A program made the position numbers and the translations under genes. The notes under the pieces are model-generated. The model searched no databases. It was not told the DNA's origin and worked only from the letters and a program-made list of their open reading frames with translations. From assembly GCA_046153015.1 (NCBI GenBank), contig JBJXGF010000319.1, forward strand, positions 1 to 9,482: DNA of 9,482 nucleotides, read 5' to 3'. Shown here piece by piece: positions 1-4,396 of the stretch. The stretch is from JBJXGF01 sp046153015. Lineage in GTDB: Bacteria > Actinomycetota > Acidimicrobiia > Acidimicrobiales > CAIXPF01. The first letter of the stretch is position 1. The number at the start of each line of letters is the position of its first letter.

Positions 1-410
1 CGGCCGCTCCCTGCGGCGCGGGCCGCGGGCAGCAGCCGGCGGATCGAGCCCTGGAACCCCAGCAGCGCGCACGCGGCGAGCAGCAGCCACGGGATCAGCG
101 CCTCGAAGACCCGCTCCGAGGTGGACACGAGCAGCACCGACCCAGCGAGGCCGCCCGCCGCGGCGACCGCGGCGATCGGCGCCAGGCGGCGGCGTTGCTC
201 GCGCAGCGCGTCGGCCTGCGCGAACGTGCCGCCGAAGTAGCCGGGGCAGAGCGCCACCGTGTTGGTGATGTTCGCCCCCACGGCCGGCACGCCAAGGGCC
301 ACCAGGGCGGGAAAGGTGAGCACGGTGCCGCCGCCGGCGATCGCGTTCACGAAGCCGGCGCCGAGCGCGACCGCGCCGGCCAGCAGGTGATCGGGCGCGC
401 TGAGGTTCAC
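1..410 (-). CDS. TauE/SafE-family membrane transporter, possible sulfite exporter (partial, C-terminus outside window)
   Basis: The reverse strand reads from a GTG at 410-408 to the left edge without a stop, giving about 136 codons of the N-terminal half. Near residues 20-35 is the stretch GFVNAIAGGGTVLTFPALV, followed by GANITNTVALCPGYFGG. This is the glycine-rich first-helix motif and following N-T segment typical of the TauE/SafE family (about 250-aa polytopic inner-membrane proteins). Later hydrophobic stretches (LAPIAAVAAAGGLAGSVLLV and ALIPWLLLAACALLGF) look like further helices. Characterised members export sulfite, sulfoacetate or related anions, or take up organosulfur compounds; the substrate here is inferred only. 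The GTG overlaps the stop of the upstream minus-strand gene (GTGA), implying translational coupling. Its position divergent from a sulfur-assimilation cluster fits a role in relieving sulfite, but that is inference. Confidence 0.85.
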   Translation of the reverse strand, partial: MNLSAPDHLLAGAVALGAGFVNAIAGGGTVLTFPALVALGVPAVGANITNTVALCPGYFGGTFAQADALREQRRRLAPIAAVAAAGGLAGSVLLVSTSERVFEALIPWLLLAACALLGFQGSIRRLLPAARAAGSG

Positions 411-814
411 CCGCCGGCGAGCACGCGCCGGGCCTCGGGCTGCACCCGCGCCCCCGCCGCCTCGGCGCGCGCCACGAACGCCGCCAACCCGGCCCGCACC
501 TCCGGCTCGCGTTCGAGCTCGACCCGGTCGACCCCGATGCGGCGCAGCCCCGGGCCCACGAGCACCACGTCGGCCTGCGCGGCCTCGAGGCGGCCGGCGT
601 TCACAGCTCGCACCTCGGCCGGCGAGAGCCGGGTGCGGCGCAGCACGCCCCGGCGAACGGCCGCCTCGGCGCCGACCGCCAGTGCGCCGCCGCACGACGC
701 GAGGCGGCAGGCGAGGAGGACGACGGCGAAGCCCACCCACACGGCCGCTGCCCGGCCGAGCGCGCCGAACGTGCCGCCGGATGCCGTGAACACCGCGATC
801 ACGGGAGCGGCCAT
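407..814 (-). CDS. Small membrane protein with possible bacterial PH-like domain
   Basis: A 135-aa product is read from ATG 814-812, preceded by a GCGAGG ribosome-binding site about seven bases upstream, to TGA 409-407. Residues about 12-45 form a hydrophobic stretch (AAVWVGFAVVLLAC), a likely single transmembrane segment. The C-terminal part (VRRGVLRRTRLSPAEVRAV, then VVLVGPGLRRIGVDRVELE and a terminal helix) has the beta-strand and tryptophan/proline-turn spacing of short bacterial PH domains, with a helix at the end. I regard this fold call as tentative because no signature residue is decisive. The stop overlaps the start of the TauE/SafE gene by two bases (GTGA), so the two are one operon. 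No function is recognised; it may be an accessory subunit of the transporter. An in-frame upstream extension is open but has low-complexity composition and no good start site. Confidence 0.6.
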   Translation of the reverse strand: MAAPVIAVFTASGGTFGALGRAAAVWVGFAVVLLACRLASCGGALAVGAEAAVRRGVLRRTRLSPAEVRAVNAGRLEAAQADVVLVGPGLRRIGVDRVELEREPEVRAGLAAFVARAEAAGARVQPEARRVLAGG

Positions 815-836
815 GACGCGCCTCGCAACGCCGCCC

Positions 837-882
837 GCGCCGCCTCCCGTGTTGCCCCCGCGTCGCCTCCTGTGCTGCCCCC
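837..882. repeat. Two adjoining 23-bp direct repeats
   Basis: Positions 837-859 and 860-882 match at 20 of 23 bases by eye. Read on the minus strand, each copy holds a purine-rich Shine-Dalgarno-like core (GGGAGG or AGGAGG). They lie 23-70 bases upstream of the minus-strand gene starting at 814, in its 5' leader. They may be a simple slippage product in G/C-rich sequence or a binding site. Confidence 0.5.
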
Positions 883-991
883 CGGGGCGCCCCCGGTGTG
901 CTCGAGCATGCCGGCACGCTAGCAAATCACGACAAAGCCGATCGACTTTTGCGCTTGAGTGGTTGACGGGGGCGGGCGGCCACGCTTGACT
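883..991. promoter_or_regulatory. Divergent intergenic region, probable promoters
   Basis: Between the minus-strand leader and the riboswitch lies the only AT-richer patch nearby (about 920-962). It contains the inverted pentamer GCAAA (922-926) / TTTGC, and two TTGA-type hexamers, TTGAGT around 956 and TTGACG at 963-968, that could serve as plus-strand -35 elements. No good -10 (TANNNT) follows at the right spacing, so exact promoters are not assigned. The location requires promoters in both directions: one for the riboswitch transcript and one for the transporter operon. Confidence 0.35.
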
Positions 992-1107
992 GGGCACGAC
1001 ATCAAGAGCGGCCCCGCCTGCGGGGCCCGGCAACCTGGGACGGACACCCAAGGTGCTCACCGCCTCCCCGAGGCGGGATGTGGCCCTCACGGGCAACCAC
1101 GTGTCCG
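992..1107 (+). promoter_or_regulatory. SAM-binding riboswitch, SAM-I/SAM-IV clan
   Basis: The conserved core is present: ATCAAGAG at 1001-1008, CCGGCAACC at 1027-1035 and AAGGTGC at 1050-1056. Helices seen by eye are: P1, GGGC (992-995) plus ACATC (999-1003) with GATGT (1077-1081) plus GCCC (1083-1086); P2, GGCCCCG (1010-1016) with CGGGGCC (1021-1027); P3, TGGG (1036-1039) with CCCA (1047-1050); P4, CCGCCTC (1060-1066) with GAGGCGG (1070-1076). P2 has no internal kink-turn loop, which is unlike SAM-I and like SAM-IV. The P3 loop CGGACA (1041-1046) is perfectly complementary to TGTCCG (1102-1107) downstream of P1, matching the second pseudoknot of SAM-IV. SAM binding should lower expression of the PLP enzyme at 1210. 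No U-rich terminator follows, so control of translation is more likely than intrinsic termination, but the expression platform is not resolved. Confidence 0.85.
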
Positions 1108-1196
1108 GGCGGCCTGCCGTTCCCCTCACGGGCGGCGCGGCGGCGAAGTCCTGCGTTGGCGGCCGCGGCGGCCCTCACCCCACCCACACCGCCATC

Positions 1197-1202
1197 GAGG
1201 AG
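1197..1202 (+). promoter_or_regulatory. Ribosome-binding site fixing the GTG start at 1210
   Basis: GAGGAG lies seven bases before GTG 1210-1212. This decides the start of the PLP enzyme: an in-frame ATG at 1078 lies inside the riboswitch P4/P1 strands and would add a 44-residue low-complexity extension. Confidence 0.8.
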
Positions 1203-1209
1203 CACAAGC

Positions 1210-2436
1210 GTGAACACCCCCGAGCCGCCCGCGCCGGCGCCCTGCTGGGCGCCCGAGACGCTGGCGGTCTGCGCCGGCCGCAGCGACAACGGCGGCGCAC
1301 TGGCGCCGGTGCTGTGGGCCAGCACCACCTTCGAGGTCTCGGCGGCCGACAGCCGCCGGCTGGCCACCACGCCGCGCACCTCGCGCTTCTACGCCCGCCA
1401 CGGCAACCCCAGCGTGCGCGCCTTCGAGGACGCCGTCGCCGGGCTCGAGGGGGCGGAGGCGGCGCTGGCCTTCGCCTCGGGCATGGGCGCGATCTGCGGG
1501 GTGGTGCTCGGGCTCTGCGCGCGAGGCAGCCACGTGGTGGCGCAGCGTCAGATGTACGGCGGCACGCTGCAGCTCCTCGGCTCTGTCTGCCCGCGATTCG
1601 GCATCGAGGTGACCCTGGTCGACGGCGCCGCCTCGGGCGCGTTCGCCGCCGCGGTCGAGCCGGGCCGCACGGTGCTCGTGCTGGCCGAGACGCCGGCCAA
1701 CCCGCGCCTGGAGCTGGTCGACCTGGACGAGCTCGGCGCGCTCGAAGGGCCGATCGTGGCCGTCGACTCCACCTTCGCCACCCCCCTCGGCCAGCGCCCG
1801 CTCGACCACGGCGTGGACCTCGTGATCCACTCGGCCACGAAGGCGCTGGCTGGGCACAACGACGCGTGCCTGGGCGTGGTCGCCGGCTCGGCCGAGCTGC
1901 TCGACTGGCTCTGGGGCTTCGCGGTCCTGCAGGGCGCCACCCCTTCGCCGTTCGACGCGCTGAACGGGCTGCGGGGGCTGCGCACGCTCGGCGTCCGTCT
2001 CCGCCAGCAGAGCGCCACCGCGCTGGCCCTCGCCCGTGCGCTGGAAGGCGAGCCGGCGGTGAGCGACGTGCGCTACCCGGGCCTCGAGTCGCACCCTCAG
2101 GCCGAGCTCGCCCGCCGCCAACTGCGCAGCTTCGGCGGCCTCGTGACCTTCGAGGTGGCCGGCGGGCGGGAGGCGGGGCGCCGCTTCGTCGAGGAGCTGC
2201 GGCTGTGCCGCTGCGCCCCCTCGCTCGGGGGGCCCGAGACGCTCGTGACCCACCCGGCGTCCACGTCGCACGCCGGGCTCTCGGCCGAGGAGCTGGCCGA
2301 GGCGGGGATCTCGGCCGGCACGATCCGGCTCTCGGCGGGCCTCGAGGACACCGCCGACGTGGTGGCCGACGTGCTCGGCGCCCTTCGGGCGGCGGGGGCG
2401 ACCGCCGAGGTCGGCCTCGAAACGGTGCAATCTTGA
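1210..2436 (+). CDS. PLP-dependent trans-sulfuration enzyme (cystathionine gamma-synthase/lyase or homoserine-ester sulfhydrylase family)
   Basis: This is a 408-aa protein of the Cys/Met-metabolism PLP family, close to the family's usual 380-430 aa. Visible family landmarks are FYARHGNPS near residue 60, ASGMGAI and MYGGT in the cofactor-phosphate region, ETPANP, VAVDSTFATP with the pyridine-nitrogen Asp at D186, and SATK with the Schiff-base lysine K211. THPASTSHAGL and the C-terminal TIRLSAGLED complete the set. The family catalyses gamma-replacement or elimination on O-acyl-homoserine, cystathionine or methionine; residues alone do not settle which. The SAM riboswitch in the leader argues for methionine or homocysteine synthesis rather than breakdown. 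It could use the sulfide produced by the downstream operon (sulfhydrylase) or cysteine (cystathionine gamma-synthase). A 107-bp gap separates it from cysH. Confidence 0.88.
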   Translation: MNTPEPPAPAPCWAPETLAVCAGRSDNGGALAPVLWASTTFEVSAADSRRLATTPRTSRFYARHGNPSVRAFEDAVAGLEGAEAALAFASGMGAICGVVLGLCARGSHVVAQRQMYGGTLQLLGSVCPRFGIEVTLVDGAASGAFAAAVEPGRTVLVLAETPANPRLELVDLDELGALEGPIVAVDSTFATPLGQRPLDHGVDLVIHSATKALAGHNDACLGVVAGSAELLDWLWGFAVLQGATPSPFDALNGLRGLRTLGVRLRQQSATALALARALEGEPAVSDVRYPGLESHPQAELARRQLRSFGGLVTFEVAGGREAGRRFVEELRLCRCAPSLGGPETLVTHPASTSHAGLSAEELAEAGISAGTIRLSAGLEDTADVVADVLGALRAAGATAEVGLETVQS

Positions 2437-2462
2437 TCGGGTTACTCGGGATTGGCTAGGTT
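2433..2462 (+). promoter_or_regulatory. Candidate promoter of the cysH operon
   Basis: TTGATC (2433-2438) and TAGGTT (2457-2462) are separated by 18 bases and resemble primary-sigma -35 and -10 elements. The -35 overlaps the stop codon of the preceding gene. The pair sits just upstream of the 17-bp repeats and about 80 bases before the cysH start. It is a by-eye match in an AT-richer gap, so it is tentative. Confidence 0.35.
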
Positions 2463-2481
2463 GACCCCCGATCTCCTCGAT

Positions 2482-2532
2482 GTTCACGAGAGCTCGGTGT
2501 TCACGAGAAGCAGACGTCCACGACAAGCAGGC
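2482..2532 (+). repeat. Three tandem 17-bp repeats upstream of cysH
   Basis: Copies lie at 2482-2498, 2499-2515 and 2516-2532 with an exact 17-base period. The first ten bases are GTTCACGAGA in copies 1 and 2 and GTCCACGACA in copy 3. Copies 2 and 3 also share AGCAG in the tail. The array sits between the candidate promoter and the cysH ribosome-binding site (GCGAGG 2531-2536), so it lies in the 5' leader. It could be an iterated operator for a sulfur regulator or a feature of the leader RNA. Confidence 0.6.
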
Positions 2533-2543
2533 GAGGCGCGCGT

Positions 2544-3212
2544 ATGGCGAACCCGGTGATCGGCGAGCTGGCCGAAGCGGCACGGCGGCTGGAGGGCGCC
2601 GACGCGTCCGAGATCGTGCGCTGGGCCGCCGATCGCTTCGGCGAGGGCCTGGTGTTCACGGCCAGCTTCGAGGACGCGGTGCTGATCGACGTGGTGGCGC
2701 AGGCCGCGCCCGAGATCGACATCGTGTTCCTCGACACGCAGTACCACTTCGCCGAGACCCTCTGGTTCCGGGACGAGCTGGCCAAGCGCTACCCGCTGCG
2801 CCTGCAGGTGCTCACTCCCGCCGCTGGCGTGGCGCCCGACAACCGGTGGCAGAGCGACGTCGAGGGATGCTGCGCCGTCCGGAAGGTCGAGCCGCTCGAG
2901 CGGGCCCTGGCCGGTCGCACCGCGTGGCTCACCGGCGTGCGCCGGGCCGACGGGCCAACCCGGGCCAACACCCCGGTGGCGGCGTTCGACCTCGGCCGCT
3001 CGATCGCCAAGATCAACCCGCTGGCCGCCTGGACCGACGAGCAGACAACGGCCTACGCCGCCGAGCGCGGCCTGCCCGCGCACCCGCTGGCCGACAAGGG
3101 CTACCTGTCGATCGGCTGCTGGCCCTGCACCCGGCCGGTGGCGCCGGGCGAGGACCGCCGGGCCGGCCGCTGGGCGGGGCTCGACAAGACCGAGTGCGGG
3201 CTGCATGTCTGA
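2544..3212 (+). CDS. cysH: Adenylyl-sulfate (APS) reductase, 4Fe-4S type, CysH family
   Basis: The 222-aa product starts at ATG 2544 with GCGAGG seven bases upstream. It reduces adenylyl sulfate (or PAPS in relatives) to sulfite and AMP using thioredoxin-type thiols. It belongs to the PP-loop-like adenylyl-sulfate fold: VFTASFEDAVLID near residue 36 replaces the classical SGGKDS loop, and DTQYHF follows. The motif CCAVRKVEPL (C109, C110) and GCWPCTR (C192, C195) are the four ligands of the [4Fe-4S] cluster that marks APS-type reductases. The C-terminal ECGLH carries the catalytic cysteine C218. The PAPS-specific E. coli type lacks the paired cysteines, and no APS kinase is seen here, so APS is the likely substrate. 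The gene opens the operon, and its 3' end overlaps cysD by eight bases. Confidence 0.95.
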   Translation: MANPVIGELAEAARRLEGADASEIVRWAADRFGEGLVFTASFEDAVLIDVVAQAAPEIDIVFLDTQYHFAETLWFRDELAKRYPLRLQVLTPAAGVAPDNRWQSDVEGCCAVRKVEPLERALAGRTAWLTGVRRADGPTRANTPVAAFDLGRSIAKINPLAAWTDEQTTAYAAERGLPAHPLADKGYLSIGCWPCTRPVAPGEDRRAGRWAGLDKTECGLHV

Positions 3213-4131
3213 GCGCCGGCCGGCCGTGCTGCTGGCGCGCGACCATCTCGACCGGCTCGAGGCCGAAGCGATCACGGTTTTCCGTGAAGTGGCGGCGGAG
3301 TGCGAGCGGCCGGTGCTGCTCTTCTCGGGCGGGAAGGACTCGGCGATCCTGCTGCGCCTCGCCGAGAAGGCGTTCCGCCCCGGGCGCTTCCCGTTCCCGG
3401 TGCTCCACGTGGACACCGGCCACAACTTCCCCGAGGCGCTGGAGTTCCGCGACCGCCGCTTGGCCGAGCTGGGCGAGCGCCTGCTCGTGGCCCGCGTGCA
3501 GGACTCGATCGACGCTGGGCGAGCAGTCGAGGAGACGGGCCCGCGGGCCAGCCGGAACCGGCTGCAGTCGGTGACGCTGCTCGACGCGATCGCCGAGCAC
3601 GGCTTCGACGCAGCCTTCGGCGGCGGCCGCCGCGACGAGGACAAGGCGCGGGCGAAGGAGCGGGTGCTGAGCTTTCGCGACGCGTTCGGGCAGTGGGACC
3701 CGAAGAACCAGCGGCCCGAGCCGTGGGGCATGCTCAACGCCCGGATCCGCAAGGGGGAGCACCTGCGGGCGTTCCCGATCTCGAACTGGACCGAGCTCGA
3801 CGTGTGGGCGTACGTGGCCCGCGAGCAGCTCGACCTGCCCAGCATCTACTACGCCCACGAGCGTGAGGTGTTCGCCCGCGACGGCATGCTGCTCGCCACC
3901 GGCGGGCCGCTCAGCCCGTTGCCCGGCGAGGAGGTCGCCACGCTCACCGTCCGCTACCGCACGGTGGGCGACATGACCTGCACCGGGGCGGTGCGCTCGG
4001 AGGCCCGCACCATCGAGCAGGTGATCGCCGAGGTGGCGGCCAGCCGCATCACCGAACGCGGCGCCACCCGCGCCGACGACGCCTTCAGCGAAGCCGCCAT
4101 GGAGGACCGCAAGCGTGAGGGCTACTTCTGA
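3205..4131 (+). CDS. cysD: Sulfate adenylyltransferase subunit 2 (ATP sulfurylase catalytic subunit)
   Basis: The 308-aa protein is the usual CysD length (about 300). It carries the PP-loop pyrophosphatase motif LFSGGKDSAILL, with SGGKDS at residues 41-46. It also has HVDTGHNFPE, AFGGGRRDEDKARAKERVLSFRD (split by family-conserved basic residues), PISNWTELDVWAY and the C-terminal MEDRKREGYF, all standard for the family. With CysN it forms the heteromeric enzyme that makes APS and pyrophosphate from sulfate and ATP. ATG 3205 lies inside the last codons of cysH (ATGTCTGA), so translation is probably coupled. Its last nine codons form the beginning of the first unit of a 77-bp tandem repeat that continues towards cysN. 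Its stop codon shares its final A with an ATG (TGATG, 4129-4133). Confidence 0.96.
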   Translation: MSERRPAVLLARDHLDRLEAEAITVFREVAAECERPVLLFSGGKDSAILLRLAEKAFRPGRFPFPVLHVDTGHNFPEALEFRDRRLAELGERLLVARVQDSIDAGRAVEETGPRASRNRLQSVTLLDAIAEHGFDAAFGGGRRDEDKARAKERVLSFRDAFGQWDPKNQRPEPWGMLNARIRKGEHLRAFPISNWTELDVWAYVAREQLDLPSIYYAHEREVFARDGMLLATGGPLSPLPGEEVATLTVRYRTVGDMTCTGAVRSEARTIEQVIAEVAASRITERGATRADDAFSEAAMEDRKREGYF

Positions 4132-4208
4132 TGCGGGATCAGCGCACGCCAGCGCCGCGGTCCGACCAAACCAACACAGAGGACCGCAAGCGTGAGGGCT
4201 GCTTCTGA
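4131..4208 (+). CDS. 25-aa minicistron in repeat unit 1
   Basis: ATG 4131 shares its A with the cysD stop, and TGA 4206-4208 shares its A with the next ATG. The peptide begins MRDQRTPAPRSDQ and ends EDRKREGCF, so its last nine residues copy the CysD C-terminus with Tyr changed to Cys. GAGGG lies nine bases before the ATG. It is very short, charged and without any recognised domain. Its most plausible role is to hand ribosomes from cysD towards cysN rather than to make a functional peptide. Whether it is translated is inferred from the overlap geometry only. Confidence 0.4.
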   Translation: MRDQRTPAPRSDQTNTEDRKREGCF

Positions 4209-4396
4209 TGCGGGTTCAGCGCACGCCAGCGCCGCGGTCCGACCAACCAACACAGAGGACCGCAAGCGAGAGGGCTGCTTCTGATGCGGGATCAGCGCAG
4301 GCCAGCGCCGCGGTCCGACCAAACCACCACAGAGGACCGCAAGCGAGAGGGCTGCTTCTGATGCGGGATCAGCGCACACGCGAGGGCTGCTGCTGA
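4208..4396 (+). CDS. 62-aa minicistron spanning repeat units 2-4, stop overlapping cysN start
   Basis: ATG 4208 overlaps the stop of the first minicistron. Unit 2 is one base short (AA in place of AAA at about 4245), so the frame does not end after 25 codons. It crosses unit 3 in another frame, re-enters the repeat frame at 4361 and ends with REGCC and TGA 4394-4396, whose A starts cysN. If the missing base is a sequencing error, the segment would instead read as successive minicistrons: a 25-aa one ending where ATG 4284 starts, a 25-aa one at 4284-4361, and an 11-aa one at 4361-4396 (MRDQRTREGCC). Either way the last stop meets the cysN ATG. No domain is recognised and a coupling role is inferred. 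Confidence 0.35.
   Translation: MRVQRTPAPRSDQPTQRTASERAASDAGSAQASAAVRPNHHRGPQARGLLLMRDQRTREGCC

Larger units (their letters stand above)
4102..4396 (+). repeat. Tandem 76/77-bp repeats built from the 3' end of cysD, between cysD and cysN
   Basis: Units lie at 4102-4178 (77), 4179-4254 (76), 4255-4331 (77) and a truncated one at 4332-4377, followed by a degenerate fragment (GAGGGCTGCTGCTGATG, 4382-4398) at the cysN start. Each begins GAGGACCGCAAGCG, the codons for the CysD tail EDRKR, and runs through GAGGGCTGCTTCTGATGCGG (TAC instead of TGC in unit 1). Units 1 and 2 differ at two substitutions and one missing A in the AAA run near 4245; other differences are equally few, so the copies look recent. 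Each unit supplies a GAGGG ribosome-binding site and a TGATG stop/start overlap. No unique spacers separate the copies. Origin by tandem duplication of the cysD end plus a 47-base insert is the simplest reading. Confidence 0.92.

Noticed and set aside
195..989. 264-codon plus-strand frame across the transporter operon
   Set aside because: It is antisense to the TauE/SafE and membrane-protein genes, Arg/Ala/Pro-rich, and has no domain.
1078..1209. ATG 1078 as start of the PLP enzyme
   Set aside because: It lies in the riboswitch P4/P1 strand, adds a low-complexity extension, and GTG 1210 has a strong GAGGAG at the right distance.
2437..2480. Intrinsic terminator between the PLP enzyme and cysH
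   Set aside because: Only a 5-bp stem is visible, inside the preceding gene's end, and no T-run follows; read-through from the riboswitch transcript cannot be excluded.
2480..2559. Cysteine leader peptide upstream of cysH
   Set aside because: The frame from ATG 2480 has one Cys codon and runs on into cysH without a nearby stop; the frame from GTG 2497 has none. Neither looks like the polycysteine leaders known in actinobacteria.
1126..2583. Long minus-strand open frame (485 codons) opposite the PLP enzyme
   Set aside because: It is a shadow of the high third-position GC of the plus-strand gene. The product is rich in Arg, Gly, Ala and His, with no recognisable domain, whereas the plus strand encodes a complete enzyme.
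2484..3858. Minus-strand open frames opposite cysH and cysD
   Set aside because: Compositional shadows; the plus strand has clear catalytic motifs throughout and the antisense products match nothing known to me.
4102..4396. CRISPR array
   Set aside because: The copies are 76-77 bp and directly contiguous with no unique spacers, and they include the coding end of cysD.
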